Source: Cypionkella psychrotolerans
GTDB lineage: Bacteria > Pseudomonadota > Alphaproteobacteria > Rhodobacterales > Rhodobacteraceae
Reading direction: 5' to 3'
Length of the DNA stretch: 64,000 nucleotides
Assembly: GCF_001294535.1 (NCBI RefSeq)
Contig: NZ_LGIC01000035.1
Span: 1 to 64,000, forward strand
Part shown: positions 8,163 to 18,133 of the stretch, piece by piece
Layout of the letters: each line of letters begins with the position of its first letter
How positions within the stretch are numbered: position 1 is the stretch's first letter
The notes under the pieces: model-generated
Seen by the model: only the letters and a program-made list of their open reading frames with translations
Told to the model about the DNA's origin: nothing
Databases searched by the model: none
Program-made: the position numbers and the translations under genes

Positions 8163-10586
8163 TTAGCCACGCATCCGCGCGCCATCACCGTCAAACAGCG
8201 GGGCGAGATGCACCACAGCTTTGCGGCGTTCGCCCAAGATTTCGATGTGGCACTCCAAGCCATCCTGCACTTTGTCGGCAGGCAGGAACCCCTGCGCGAC
8301 CGATTTCCCGGTGAAATGGCTGAAACCACCGCTGGTGCAGAAGCCAACCACCGCATCCTCCAGCCAGATCGGCTCCCATGCCACCACGTCCGCATCCGAT
8401 GCATCGACGATGAACGACACCAGCTTGCGCTTCGGACCTGCGGCTTTCTCGGCGGTGGCCGCCGCTTTGCCGATCCAGTCGGCATCTTTGTTCCAGCGAA
8501 TGAAGCGATCCAGACCCGTCTCGCAGGGAGTGTAATCCGGCGAGAACTCACGCCCCCATGATCCGAACCACTTGTCCAACCGCAAGCTCATCATCGCCCG
8601 CATCCCGAAGGCGCGCAGACCCAGATCGCTGCCCGCTGCGTTCAGCGTATCCCACAAATGCCGCACTGACATGTGATCGCAGAAAATCTCGTAGCCCAGA
8701 TCGGCGGTGTAGCTGACGCGTTGCACGATGCAATTTGCCATCCCCACCGTCATCCGCTTCACATCCATGAACTTGAATGCAGCGCCCGACACATCCGAGC
8801 GCGTGACGCGGCTCAACAATTCCCGCGCATTCGGCCCGGCAATCTGGAAGCCCGAGCGTGCGTCCGAGACGTTTTCGACCGTCACCCCGTCCATCGCATT
8901 CTGCTCAAACCAGCGGTAATGCCAGCCCTGCGCGCCATAGCTGGCGGTCAGTTGGAATTCGGTTTCCGACAGGCAAGACACCGTGAAGTCACCGATGATC
9001 TTGCCGGAATGCGCCAGCATCGGCGTCAGGCTGAGGCGGCCAACCTTGGGGATATTCCCCGCCATGATCCGATCCAGCCAAGCCCGCGCGTTCGGCCCTT
9101 TGACGATATACTTGCCGAAGTTCTGCAACTCGTTGATGCCGACGCCCTCGCGCACCGCCATCACTTCCTGCCGCGTCGCCTCCCAAGCGTTGGAGCGTTT
9201 GAAGGTCGGCTCCTCATAGGTCGGTTCACCCTGCAGAGCGTAGTAGTTGACGACCTCAAGCCCATATTGCTGGCCCCAAACCGCATTCAGGGCATTGTTG
9301 GTGTCATACATCGGCGTGGTACGGAACGGCCGCGCCGCCGGACGCTCCTCGTTCGGATAGCCGACCGAAAAGCGCATCTGATAATTCTCGATCACCTTCG
9401 GCACGGTATAACCCGGCGTCGTCCAAGTGCCGAACCGCGAGACGTCAAAGCCGCGCGGGTCACGCTCGACCTCGCCCTCGATCATCCACTGCGCCAGCGC
9501 CAGCCCCATGCCGCCGCCTTGGCTAAAGCCTGCCATCACCGCGCAGGCCGACCAGTAGTTCTTCAAGCCCTGCACCGGGCCGATCAGCGGGTTGCCATCG
9601 GGGGCAAAAGTGAACGGCCCATGGATCACCCGTTTTACGCCCGTGCGCTCTAACACCGGGAAGCGGCGATAGGCGAAGTTCACAGAATCCTCGATCTTGT
9701 CAAACTGTTCGTTCAACAATTCATGGCCGAAATTCCACGGGGTGCCGTCCAAAGACCATGGCTCACAGGGTTTTTCATAAAAGCCAATACACAAACCCCG
9801 GCCTTCTTGGCGAAGATAAGACTCGCCACCCGGATCCATCACATGCGGGAATTCCTTGCCAGATTTCAGGATATCCATGATTTCAGGAATGTCATCGGTG
9901 ACCAAATACTGATGCGCCATCGGCAACAGCGGCAGATAAACCCCCGCCATCGCGCCAATTTCGCGGGCCCAAAGCCCGCCTGCGTTCACCAGATGCTCAC
10001 AATACACCGTGCCCTTTTCGGTGACAACTTCCCAACCCTCAGCGGTCGGGTTCGTCTCCAACACGCGGTTGTGCAGAACGATTTCCGCCCCGCCCATCCG
10101 CGCGGCTTTGGCATAGGCGTGGGTCGTCCCCGACGGGTCCAAATGCCCATCCAAGGGATCATACAAAGCCCCAACGATGCCTTCGAGATTCACCATGCCA
10201 TAGGTGAATTTCTTGATCTCCTCTGGCCCCAAAATCTCGGTATCCAGCCCCATATAGCGGTGCTTGGCACGCTCTGCGATCAGTTGATCAAATCGCGCCT
10301 GATTGTCGGCCAAGGTGATGCCGCCAACATGGTGCAGGCCGCAAGACATCCCGGTGATCGCCTCCAGCTCTTTATAAAGCCGGATCGTATAGCCCTGCAA
10401 AGCCGCCATATTGGTGTCGCCGTTCAGCGTATGAAACCCGCCCGCCGCATGCCAAGTGGAACCGGAGGTCAACTCCGACCGCTCAATCAGCATCACATCC
10501 GACCAGCCGAGTTTGGTCAAATGATACAGAACCGAGCAGCCGACAACGCCGCCGCCAATCACAACAACGCGGGTATGGGTTTTCAT
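8163..10586 (-). CDS. Dimethylglycine/sarcosine dehydrogenase-type FAD oxidoreductase with GcvT domain
   Basis: An 807-residue protein with an N-terminal FAD-binding DAO domain (VVVIGGGVVGCSV, then GSTWHAAGG containing the His that carries covalent FAD in dimethylglycine dehydrogenase), a middle FAO_M segment (about 370-430) and a C-terminal GcvT/aminomethyltransferase module (about 430-800). Such proteins oxidatively demethylate dimethylglycine or sarcosine and pass the one-carbon unit to tetrahydrofolate. The exact substrate is not certain. The ATG at 10584-10586 follows AAAGGATTCCC; a longer reading upstream lacks a ribosome binding site. Confidence 0.85.
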   Translation of the reverse strand: MKTHTRVVVIGGGVVGCSVLYHLTKLGWSDVMLIERSELTSGSTWHAAGGFHTLNGDTNMAALQGYTIRLYKELEAITGMSCGLHHVGGITLADNQARFDQLIAERAKHRYMGLDTEILGPEEIKKFTYGMVNLEGIVGALYDPLDGHLDPSGTTHAYAKAARMGGAEIVLHNRVLETNPTAEGWEVVTEKGTVYCEHLVNAGGLWAREIGAMAGVYLPLLPMAHQYLVTDDIPEIMDILKSGKEFPHVMDPGGESYLRQEGRGLCIGFYEKPCEPWSLDGTPWNFGHELLNEQFDKIEDSVNFAYRRFPVLERTGVKRVIHGPFTFAPDGNPLIGPVQGLKNYWSACAVMAGFSQGGGMGLALAQWMIEGEVERDPRGFDVSRFGTWTTPGYTVPKVIENYQMRFSVGYPNEERPAARPFRTTPMYDTNNALNAVWGQQYGLEVVNYYALQGEPTYEEPTFKRSNAWEATRQEVMAVREGVGINELQNFGKYIVKGPNARAWLDRIMAGNIPKVGRLSLTPMLAHSGKIIGDFTVSCLSETEFQLTASYGAQGWHYRWFEQNAMDGVTVENVSDARSGFQIAGPNARELLSRVTRSDVSGAAFKFMDVKRMTVGMANCIVQRVSYTADLGYEIFCDHMSVRHLWDTLNAAGSDLGLRAFGMRAMMSLRLDKWFGSWGREFSPDYTPCETGLDRFIRWNKDADWIGKAAATAEKAAGPKRKLVSFIVDASDADVVAWEPIWLEDAVVGFCTSGGFSHFTGKSVAQGFLPADKVQDGLECHIEILGERRKAVVHLAPLFDGDGARMRG

Positions 10587-10756
10587 CTGGGAATCCTTTT
10601 GCAAGCGCAGGGCCGTAGCCCTTTTGCGCCAAAATAGGCGCTTCAACGCAAATCACCGCCCCATCCGCGACAAAATGCGTCGCAAATGACGTGCTTCGAC
10701 CGCGGTGGACCGCAACCTCCGATCATAGTAGCAAGGGCGCAGCAACGGAGGCGCAG

Positions 10757-12289
10757 ATGCTGGGTAAACTTTGGCCGATCCTAATTGGCGTGGCAGTGGT
10801 CATGGCCGCCCTTGTGGCAATGCGTCCGCTGCTGCCGATTGACGAGACCCGCTACCTTTCCGTCGCGTGGGAGATGTGGCTGTCGGGCGACCCGGTGCAT
10901 CTGACCAAAAACGGCGAGATGTATACCCATAAAACCCCGCTGCTGTTCGTGCTGATCAACCTCGTCTGGCTGGTCACAGGTGTCAGCGAATTCGCCGCCC
11001 GCCTCGTCGGCCCCGCCTGTGCTGTTGGAATGGTTGCAGGCACCGCGATGCTCGCCCGCCGCTTGTGGCCCGCCGAAAACCTCGGGATCCGCGCCGCGCT
11101 GATCCTTGCAGGTTTCCCGGTTTTCCTGATCTACGGTTCCGCCACGATGTTCGACGCACTTCTGGCGCTCGGCGTGCTTGGCGGCATCGCAGCACTTTGG
11201 AGCATCGGTCAGGGCAGGGGTGGCTGGCCGCTGTTCGGCTTGGCACTCGCTTTCGGCGTCTATGCCAAAGGTCCGGTCATCCTCGTCCACCTGATGCCCG
11301 TTTTGCTGACCATGCCCTACTGGGCGCCAAACCCACCCAAAACCGCCCAAATTGCCAAGGGTTTCGGCGGCGCACTTCTCATTGCCCTCGCCCTGATCGC
11401 GCTCTGGCTGGTCCCCACGCTCCTCACCGCCACCCCCGAATTCCGCACCGAACTGCTCTGGACCCAATCCGCCGCGCGCGTTGCGGGCGGCATGGCGCAC
11501 GACCGCCCGTTCTGGTTCCTCGCAACCCTACTGCCGCTTTTGCTGTTCCCATGGGGCTGGTCGATCCGCCTGTGGTACGGCTTCAAAGGCACATGGAGCG
11601 ATCCCGCGATCAAACTCTGCACGATCTGGGCAGGCTCAACCCTGATCCTGTTCTCGTTGATTTCCGGCAAACAAGCACATTACCTGCTGCCCGCCTATCC
11701 CGCGATGGCCCTACTTTTCGCCCATGCCTCAATCCGGGCCAAATCCGGCAGCCTTGCTTGGGTCGCCCTGCTGCTGATCGCCGCTGGGGCAGGGGCAGTG
11801 GGCCTCGGCCTGATCCCCGCCAAAGCTGATCTCGCCCCACTGGCCCCGTACTGGCCGCTCACCGCTTTCGCCGCCCTCTGCCTGATCCTCGCCCTGTTGA
11901 TCTGGCGCTTGCCCAGTATCCCCGGCCACCTGCTGGCGGGCATAGGCCTAACCCTTGGCATCCACGCCATCATTGCCACCACCGGGCTCTATGCTGCCTA
12001 TGACGGCCAAGCCCTTGCCACCACCCTCGCCGCCGATGAAGCCGAAGGCCTCGCCGTCACGAACGCCGAATACAACGCCGAGATCAACTTCCTCGCTCGT
12101 TTGACCACAAATGTCGCCCTGACCCCCGATCTGCCAAGCCTGACCGCTTGGGCGCAAACCCACCCGAACGGCATGATCTTTGGCCGCATAAAAGAAAACC
12201 CGCTGACGGCAGCGCCGCAGCAGGTTTTCCATTTCATGGCGCAGGATTGGGGCCTCTGGCCTGCTACTTCTCTGGGATCAACCCCTTAG
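10757..12289 (+). CDS. ArnT/PMT-like glycosyltransferase (family 39)
   Basis: A 510-residue polytopic membrane protein. Near the N-terminus is the sequence LLPIDETRY, matching the acidic catalytic motif of GT39/ArnT-type enzymes that take sugars from lipid carriers, followed by about ten hydrophobic segments. Acceptor and sugar are unknown. The ATG at 10757 has GGAG six bases upstream. Its 3' end overlaps the convergent livM gene by 26 bp. It is divergent from the dehydrogenase gene. Confidence 0.85.
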   Translation: MLGKLWPILIGVAVVMAALVAMRPLLPIDETRYLSVAWEMWLSGDPVHLTKNGEMYTHKTPLLFVLINLVWLVTGVSEFAARLVGPACAVGMVAGTAMLARRLWPAENLGIRAALILAGFPVFLIYGSATMFDALLALGVLGGIAALWSIGQGRGGWPLFGLALAFGVYAKGPVILVHLMPVLLTMPYWAPNPPKTAQIAKGFGGALLIALALIALWLVPTLLTATPEFRTELLWTQSAARVAGGMAHDRPFWFLATLLPLLLFPWGWSIRLWYGFKGTWSDPAIKLCTIWAGSTLILFSLISGKQAHYLLPAYPAMALLFAHASIRAKSGSLAWVALLLIAAGAGAVGLGLIPAKADLAPLAPYWPLTAFAALCLILALLIWRLPSIPGHLLAGIGLTLGIHAIIATTGLYAAYDGQALATTLAADEAEGLAVTNAEYNAEINFLARLTTNVALTPDLPSLTAWAQTHPNGMIFGRIKENPLTAAPQQVFHFMAQDWGLWPATSLGSTP

Positions 12290-13559
12290 GACTAAACCTG
12301 AGCACCAACAGCAAAACTGCGCCCAACGTCACCAAGCGCAAATGCGGGGCGGCATCAATCAGATGCGCCTTCAAGGCACCTGCTGGCAGCGGATAGGTCA
12401 GATAGCCCATGAACACCGGGCCTGCGTTTTCAACGATCAACCACAGCCAGCCCAAAAGCAAACCGCCCAGAACCGCGCCCCAGTTGTTGCCAGAGCCCCC
12501 AACAATCACCATCACCCAGATCAAAAACGTAAACCGCAGCGGTGAGTAATTGCCCGGCGTCAACTGCCCCTCCATCGAGGTAAGCATCGCGCCTGCCATC
12601 CCCACCACAGCCGAGCCGATGATGAAAATCTGCAAATGCCGGGCGGTGACGTTCTTACCCATCGCCGCCGCCGAGACTTCATTGTCGCGGATCGCCCGCA
12701 TCATCCGGCCCCAAGGGCTGTTCAGCATCCGCTCTGATACCCAGATCAGCGCCAGCAGAACCAGACCAAAGATCAGCATATACAGCAGCTTGACCAGAAT
12801 GGTGGAGGAGGTGATCAGCTCAAACCCCCAACTCTGCGCCCACCCGATAAACTCTGGCGATTTCTGCAAATCAACCTCATACGGCACCGGCCAAGGCCGC
12901 GGCAGACCGACGAGGTTCTTCACCCCGCGCGACAGCCAGTCCTCGTTCTTCATCACTGCCAGCACGATCTCGGCAATCCCCAGCGTCGCAATCGCCAGAT
13001 AATCCGAGCGCAGACCCAAAGCCACCTTGCCAATCGCCCAAGCTGCGACCCCTGCGAACAGCGCGCCGACTGGCCAAGACAGCAACGAAGGCAAACCGAA
13101 GCCGCCAATATTGCCATAGACCGCCGGGTTAAACGCCTCAATCGCCGTCACCGCCGGGTCATAAATCGCGCGATAGGCAAAGAAGCCGCCGACCAGGATC
13201 GCAGCCACCGTCCAGTTGCGCGCGTGGCCGGCCAGCCGCCGATAAGCCGCCACCGCCGCCGCGATCACCGCAAGCCCGAACGCAAGGCTCAACAGCAACC
13301 GAGGCCCACCCGCCGCCCAAGCTTCGGGCACTGGCTGGGCTGAAACCACCACCACCGCCAAACCGCCCAACGCCACCGAGCCCATGATCCCGGTCGAAAA
13401 CAACCCAGCATAGCCCCATTGCATATTCACGCCCAAGGCCATGATCGCGCTCAGGATGCCGATGTTGAAGATTTGCAGGCTGAGGTTCCAGCTTTGCATC
13501 AGGCCGGTCAGCACGAACAGCAGACCGACGCCCGCGAAAAGCATCACATTGCGGTGCAT
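12264..13559 (-). CDS. livM: Branched-chain amino acid ABC transporter permease LivM
   Basis: A 431-residue inner-membrane permease with multiple hydrophobic segments and the family landmarks LGVNMQWGYAGLFSTGI and GMAGAM. With LivH it forms the channel of the branched-chain amino acid (or related amide) importer. It is last in the minus-strand order livK-livG-livF-livH-livM and starts one base after the livH stop. The related urea transporter UrtC is a possible alternative by fold, but no urease genes are present. Confidence 0.9.
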   Translation of the reverse strand: MHRNVMLFAGVGLLFVLTGLMQSWNLSLQIFNIGILSAIMALGVNMQWGYAGLFSTGIMGSVALGGLAVVVVSAQPVPEAWAAGGPRLLLSLAFGLAVIAAAVAAYRRLAGHARNWTVAAILVGGFFAYRAIYDPAVTAIEAFNPAVYGNIGGFGLPSLLSWPVGALFAGVAAWAIGKVALGLRSDYLAIATLGIAEIVLAVMKNEDWLSRGVKNLVGLPRPWPVPYEVDLQKSPEFIGWAQSWGFELITSSTILVKLLYMLIFGLVLLALIWVSERMLNSPWGRMMRAIRDNEVSAAAMGKNVTARHLQIFIIGSAVVGMAGAMLTSMEGQLTPGNYSPLRFTFLIWVMVIVGGSGNNWGAVLGGLLLGWLWLIVENAGPVFMGYLTYPLPAGALKAHLIDAAPHLRLVTLGAVLLLVLRFSPKGLIPEK

Positions 13560-13560
13560 G

Positions 13561-14565
13561 TCATTTCCCCTTAAAAATGCCGGTCGGCATGAACAGCAGC
13601 ACGATGATCAGGATCGAGAAACTGACTGCGAATTTGTAATCGGTCGACAATAGTTGCAGCAGCTGCGTCGGGGCCAGGTCAACCGAAGCCAGATACAGCA
13701 CCACCTTTTTCCACGCATAGGTCACAAAGACCTCGGAAAACGCGATGACAAAGCCGCCCGCAATCGCCCCCAGCGGATTGCCCAAACCGCCCACGACCGC
13801 TGCCGCCGCAATCGGCAACAGCAGTTGGAAATAGATGAAGGGGCGGAACGACTTATCAATGCCATACAGCGTGCCCGCGATCACCGCCAAAGCCGTGGCA
13901 ATGATCCAAGTCACCATCACCACCTTTTCAGGGTTGATGCCCGACAGCAGCGCCAGATCCTCGTTATCCGAGAACGCCCGCATCGACTTGCCAGTGCGGG
14001 TTTTCTGCAAGAACCAGAACAGCAAGCCTACACAGACCGCCGCCATCACCACCGTGATCGCCGTGGTGGATTTGATCGCCAGACCCTCTTGCAGCCCGGT
14101 CATGTCCTTGAACTGCTGCGCCGTCATCACAAACCGCCCGCCATCGGCAAAGCTTTGTTCCTCTGGCCCGATGATCATCCGGGTCAACCCGTTCAGGATG
14201 AACATCACGCCGGTCGAGACGATCACCAGAATGATCGAGGCCGCCTTCTTTTGCCGATAGAACCGATACACCACTCGGTCCGTCGCCAGCACAAATGCGC
14301 AAGTGATCGCAATCCCGAAGGGCAGCGCGAGCAGCGCCGTTGGCAGCGGTCCAGCACTGATGCCCATGCTTTGGAACCACCAGGTGATCAGGATCACCCA
14401 CATCGTGCCAAAGGCCATAGTATCGCCATGCGCAAAGTTGGAAAACCGCAGGATGCCGAACACCAAGGTCAACCCCAGCGCCCCCAGCGCAAGCTGGCTG
14501 CCATAGGCAAAGCCCGGCACCACAACGAAGTTCAGAAAGGCCACAAGGGCGTTGAGCATATCCAT
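13561..14565 (-). CDS. livH: Branched-chain amino acid ABC transporter permease LivH
   Basis: A 334-residue permease with the LivH landmarks ALGALGLTLVFGILRFSNFA and HGDTMAFG, and about eight hydrophobic segments. It pairs with LivM as the transmembrane part of the importer. ATG at 14565 gives MDMLNALVAF, similar to relatives; a second ATG at 14559 has a better-spaced GAGG and may also be used. It starts a few bases after livF stops, so translation is probably coupled. Confidence 0.9.
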   Translation of the reverse strand: MDMLNALVAFLNFVVVPGFAYGSQLALGALGLTLVFGILRFSNFAHGDTMAFGTMWVILITWWFQSMGISAGPLPTALLALPFGIAITCAFVLATDRVVYRFYRQKKAASIILVIVSTGVMFILNGLTRMIIGPEEQSFADGGRFVMTAQQFKDMTGLQEGLAIKSTTAITVVMAAVCVGLLFWFLQKTRTGKSMRAFSDNEDLALLSGINPEKVVMVTWIIATALAVIAGTLYGIDKSFRPFIYFQLLLPIAAAAVVGGLGNPLGAIAGGFVIAFSEVFVTYAWKKVVLYLASVDLAPTQLLQLLSTDYKFAVSFSILIIVLLFMPTGIFKGK

Positions 14566-14569
14566 GGCC

Positions 14570-15280
14570 TCAGCCCCCCAAGAACGAACGACGGACTTCG
14601 GGATCGGCAAGCAGCGCTTGGCCCGTGTCGGTAAAGCGATTGGCGCCCTGCACCAGAACATAGCCTTTGTCGGCAATATCAAGCGCTTGGCGGGCGTTTT
14701 GTTCCACCATCAGAATGGAAATCCCGGTGCGGGCGACCTCGATGATGCGGTCAAACAACTCGTCCATCACAATCGGCGACACGCCAGCGGTCGGCTCGTC
14801 CAGCATCAAAACCTTCGGCTGCGTCATCAGCGCGCGACCCACGGCGACCTGCTGACGTTGCCCGCCAGACAATTCCCCCGCTGCCTGATAGCGCTTTTGC
14901 TTCAGGATCGGAAACAGATCATAGATCTGCGCCATGGTGTCCTTGATGTCATCAGTGCGAATAAACGCGCCCATCTCAAGGTTTTCTTCCACCGTCATCG
15001 AGGTGAAAATATTGCTGGTCTGCGGCACAAAGCCCATGCCCTTATGCACGCGCGCCTGCGGCGAAAGCTTGGTGATATCCTCACCGTCCAGCATCACCCG
15101 GCCACCGCGCAGATTGAGCATGCCAAAAACCGCCTTCATCGCTGTGGATTTGCCCGCGCCATTCGGACCCACGATCACCGCGATCTGGCCTTTTTCGACG
15201 GCAATCGTGCAGTTGTGCAGAATATCGACCGGGCCATAGCCACCCGTCATATTCTCACCAATCAGGAAGGGTTCAGACAT
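14570..15280 (-). CDS. livF: Branched-chain amino acid ABC transporter ATPase LivF
   Basis: A 236-residue ABC ATPase with Walker A GPNGAGKST, signature LSGGQRQQV, Walker B VLMLDEPTAG and the switch His downstream. LivF and LivG hydrolyse ATP to drive import through LivHM. The start overlaps the end of livG by 8 bp, consistent with coupled translation. Confidence 0.93.
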   Translation of the reverse strand: MSEPFLIGENMTGGYGPVDILHNCTIAVEKGQIAVIVGPNGAGKSTAMKAVFGMLNLRGGRVMLDGEDITKLSPQARVHKGMGFVPQTSNIFTSMTVEENLEMGAFIRTDDIKDTMAQIYDLFPILKQKRYQAAGELSGGQRQQVAVGRALMTQPKVLMLDEPTAGVSPIVMDELFDRIIEVARTGISILMVEQNARQALDIADKGYVLVQGANRFTDTGQALLADPEVRRSFLGG

Positions 15281-16061
15281 GCGCCGCTTCCTTCACCTTG
15301 TTCTTCAGCCCGGTGCCCAAATAAGCCTCAATGACCTTTTCGTTGTTCTTCACTTCCTCAACCGTCCCCTGCGCCAGCACTTTGCCCTCGGCCATGCAGA
15401 TCACGGGGTTGCAGATGCGGGCGATGAAATCCATGTCATGTTCGATGACGCAGAACGTATAGCCGCGCTCTTTGTTCAGCCGCACGATGGCATCGCCAAT
15501 GGTGTTCAAGAGTGTGCGGTTCACGCCCGCGCCGACCTCATCGAGAAACACCATCTTGGCATCGACCATCATGGTGCGACCCAACTCCAGCAGCTTTTTC
15601 TGCCCGCCCGAGATATTGGCGGCGCGTTGATCGGCCAGATGGGTGATCGTCAGAAATTCCAACACCTCATCGGCCTTCTCGCGGATGCGCTTTTCCTCGG
15701 CAGCCACAGCGCCACGGCGGAAACAGGCGTTCCACAGGCTTTCCCCGGATTGCGCCGCTGGCACCATCATCAGGTTTTCCCGCACCGTCATGCTGCCAAA
15801 TTCATGCGCGATCTGGAAGGTGCGCAGCAGACCCTTGCCGAACAACTCATGCGGCGGCAGCCCGGTGATATCTTCGCCCGCCATCTTCACCCGTCCGCTG
15901 GTTGGTGGAAGCCGTCCTGCGATCACGTTGAACAATGTGGTCTTGCCCGCGCCATTCGGCCCGATCAGCCCGGTGATCGACCCGGCCTTTATCTCCAATG
16001 ATGCACCATCAACAGCCCTAAAGCCGCCGAAATGCCTGTGCAGGTCTTCGACAACGATCAT
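15273..16061 (-). CDS. livG: Branched-chain amino acid ABC transporter ATPase LivG
   Basis: A 262-residue ABC ATPase with Walker [10 protein letters not shown], signature [12 protein letters not shown], Walker [12 protein letters not shown] and a C-terminal extension typical of LivG. The ATG at 16059-16061 follows GGGGGAAAT; the frame is open further upstream through the 30-bp repeats, but those codons look non-coding. It follows livK after a repeat-rich spacer with a stem-loop. Confidence 0.92.
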   Translation of the reverse strand: MIVVEDLHRHFGGFRAVDGASLEIKAGSITGLIGPNGAGKTTLFNVIAGRLPPTSGRVKMAGEDITGLPPHELFGKGLLRTFQIAHEFGSMTVRENLMMVPAAQSGESLWNACFRRGAVAAEEKRIREKADEVLEFLTITHLADQRAANISGGQKKLLELGRTMMVDAKMVFLDEVGAGVNRTLLNTIGDAIVRLNKERGYTFCVIEHDMDFIARICNPVICMAEGKVLAQGTVEEVKNNEKVIEAYLGTGLKNKVKEAAHV

Positions 16062-16087
16062 ATTTCCCCCTAGTCCCCGCTTCTTGT

Positions 16088-16177
16088 CATGGAATCCCAT
16101 GCGAGCGTGTTTGGTTGCATGGCAAGCCATGCTGCCGTTTTGGTTTGCATGGAACCCCATGCGGGCGCGTTTACTTA
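16088..16177. repeat. Three tandem 30-bp palindromic units between livK and livG
   Basis: Three consecutive 30-bp units start at 16088, 16118 and 16148. Each begins with an inverted repeat CATGG-N4-CCATG, so each could fold into a short hairpin, and the remainder is conserved (GCGNGTTT-like). Together with the stem-loop at 16184-16208 they separate the binding-protein gene from the rest of the operon. Confidence 0.85.
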
Positions 16178-16183
16178 CAGCAA

Positions 16184-16208
16184 CGGCCCGAGGCGTAACC
16201 CCGGGCCG
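16184..16208 (-). promoter_or_regulatory. livK-livG intercistronic stem-loop
   Basis: A 7-bp stem (CGGCCCG / CGGGCCG) with an 11-base loop sits between the livK stop and the 30-bp repeats. There is no T-tract, so it is more likely an mRNA 3'-end stabiliser or attenuator, which commonly raises binding-protein levels over those of the transporter subunits. Confidence 0.6.
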
Positions 16209-16233
16209 CACTTAGATCACTTCAGAGTCGAAA

Positions 16234-17424
16234 TCAACGGAACTTGACCGTCTCGTAGACGCCGCCCTTGATTTCAAACTCGCGGTAACGGCCAGCGCTT
16301 TCGCCCGGACCGATCAGTTCCACGCCCGACGCGCCATCATAGTCGATGTCTTTGCCAGCCGCGATCAGCTCCAGTGCTTTGCCGATTTCGCCGGGCAGGA
16401 TTTTCTCACCCGGTGCGTTGGCAATCTCCATCACTTTGTCTTTGTAGACTTTGGAATCGGTGGAATTTGCCGCCTGCATCGCCAGCATGATAAGGGCCGC
16501 GGCGTCATACGACTCCATCGAATAGGGCGAGGTCGCATCGAACGGTGCTGCCGAGGTTTTGCCCATTTCGGTCAGAATAGCCGCGCCGGGGCTGTCGGAC
16601 TGAGCGACTTGGCCGTAGGAGCCGTCCAAAGCCGGACCGATGGATTTCGGCAGGTTATCCCCCACCATACCGCCCGGCAGACCGAACTTGGTGAAAGCGC
16701 CTGCGTCGAGCGAGGCTTGGATGATGCCCTTGCCGCCTTGGTCGAGATAGCCCGCCACAACCAGCAAATCGCCGCCAGCCGCCGCCAGCGAAGCGACTTC
16801 AGCCGAGTAATCAGCCTTGCCATCTTCATGCGGGATATTGATGGTCACGGTGCCGCCTTTGGCCGTGAACGCGGCTGCAATCGCTTCCGCCAGGCCCTTG
16901 CCGTAGTCGGTATTGGAATAGGTCAGCGCGATCGACTTCACGCCATGCTCGACCAGAATGTCGCCCATGACTTCGCCTTCGCGGGCATCCGACGGGGCGG
17001 TGCGGAAGAACAGGCCGTCATCTTCAGCGCTCGACAAGGCGGGCGATGTCGCCGAAGGCGAGACCATCACGATGCCGTTCGGACGCGCGACGTTTTGCAA
17101 CACAGCCCCGGTCACACCCGAGCAATCGCCGCCCATGATGCCTTTAACGCCGTCAGCTGTGACGATACGTTCTGCTGCCGCAGTGCCAGCCGCTGAGTCA
17201 CCGCAGGTGTCATCTGCGCGCACCGAAACAAAGTTCCAGCCGTTCAGCGCTTTGCCCGAAGCATTGGCTTCCGACATCGCCAATTCAGCCGCGTTGGCCA
17301 TATGGCCGGTCAGCGATTCGATTGGCCCGGTAAAGCCGATCAGAACGCCAATTTTCACATCTTCCGCCGAAGCAGCACCAGCCATAAGGGCGGTTGCCGC
17401 CGAGGCCAAAAGCAGTTTTTTCAT
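16234..17424 (-). CDS. livK: Branched-chain amino acid ABC transporter substrate-binding protein
   Basis: A 396-residue periplasmic binding protein with a signal peptide (MKKLLLASAATALMAGAASA) then EDVKIGVLIGFTGPIE, the type 1 binding-protein fold start. It captures the amino acid and delivers it to LivHM. First gene of the operon; the ATG is preceded by GGGAGATAAC. Specificity within branched-chain amino acids, amides or urea cannot be read from sequence alone. Confidence 0.9.
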   Translation of the reverse strand: MKKLLLASAATALMAGAASAEDVKIGVLIGFTGPIESLTGHMANAAELAMSEANASGKALNGWNFVSVRADDTCGDSAAGTAAAERIVTADGVKGIMGGDCSGVTGAVLQNVARPNGIVMVSPSATSPALSSAEDDGLFFRTAPSDAREGEVMGDILVEHGVKSIALTYSNTDYGKGLAEAIAAAFTAKGGTVTINIPHEDGKADYSAEVASLAAAGGDLLVVAGYLDQGGKGIIQASLDAGAFTKFGLPGGMVGDNLPKSIGPALDGSYGQVAQSDSPGAAILTEMGKTSAAPFDATSPYSMESYDAAALIMLAMQAANSTDSKVYKDKVMEIANAPGEKILPGEIGKALELIAAGKDIDYDGASGVELIGPGESAGRYREFEIKGGVYETVKFR

Positions 17425-17716
17425 TGTTATCTCCCATGTTGGATCGCAATCCTGCCATCAAGCCTAGAGCGGCGTTTCGCAAAAGAAAAGCGTCTTAAAG
17501 GACAACATTTTCTTCCGATACATCAGCTTTGGGTGCAGCAGGTTGCAAGCAGGCTAATGGCGGAATGGCGTTATTTCAAGCTTAAAGCACTATGGACCAA
17601 TGAAACCGCAGGTATTTGCTGCAAATGCGGGGGGCGTTGCAGCTTGAGCTTGCATTTTCTGGACAGATTATCGGACCGCGTGCAAGGATACAAAATTGGA
17701 TTTTGTGAGGTCAGAA

Positions 17717-18127
17717 ATGAATTTTGTCGAAGCCGTGAAATCTGGCTATGCGAACTATGTAAACTTCTCGGGCCGCTCGCAGCGCTCTGCCTATTGGTGG
17801 TGGACGTTGTTTCAAATCGTTGTGGCGCTTGTTATCGCGCTGCTTGAAGGCGGCGGCTCGTTCAGCCGTGGCGCGGGTTCTATGGAGTTCGCCGTGGCGG
17901 GCGGTATCTTTTCAACGATCTGGTCGCTGGTCAACATATTGCCGGGGATCGCAGTTTCGGTGCGCCGCTTGCACGATACCGACAGATCCGGCTGGTGGCT
18001 TCTGATCGGTCTCATCCCACTGGTGGGGGCGATCATCCTGCTGGTCTGGTTCTGCTCGCGCGGTACAGTTGGCGGCAATCGCTTCGGCGCCGACCCTCTG
18101 AGCGGCACTAACGCTAACGTGTTCTGA
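17717..18127 (+). CDS. DUF805 membrane protein
   Basis: A 136-residue protein with several hydrophobic segments and the DUF805 landmarks YVNFSGRSQRSAYWWW and VSVRRLHDTDRSGWW. DUF805 proteins are inner-membrane proteins of unknown function. The ATG at 17717 follows GTGAGG; the preceding 292 bases after the divergent livK start hold no gene I recognise. Confidence 0.85.
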   Translation: MNFVEAVKSGYANYVNFSGRSQRSAYWWWTLFQIVVALVIALLEGGGSFSRGAGSMEFAVAGGIFSTIWSLVNILPGIAVSVRRLHDTDRSGWWLLIGLIPLVGAIILLVWFCSRGTVGGNRFGADPLSGTNANVF

Positions 18128-18133
18128 TCGGCC

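Noticed and set aside
17425-17716. A possible gene between livK and DUF805
   Set aside because: No frame has coding character; it looks like ordinary divergent promoter DNA.
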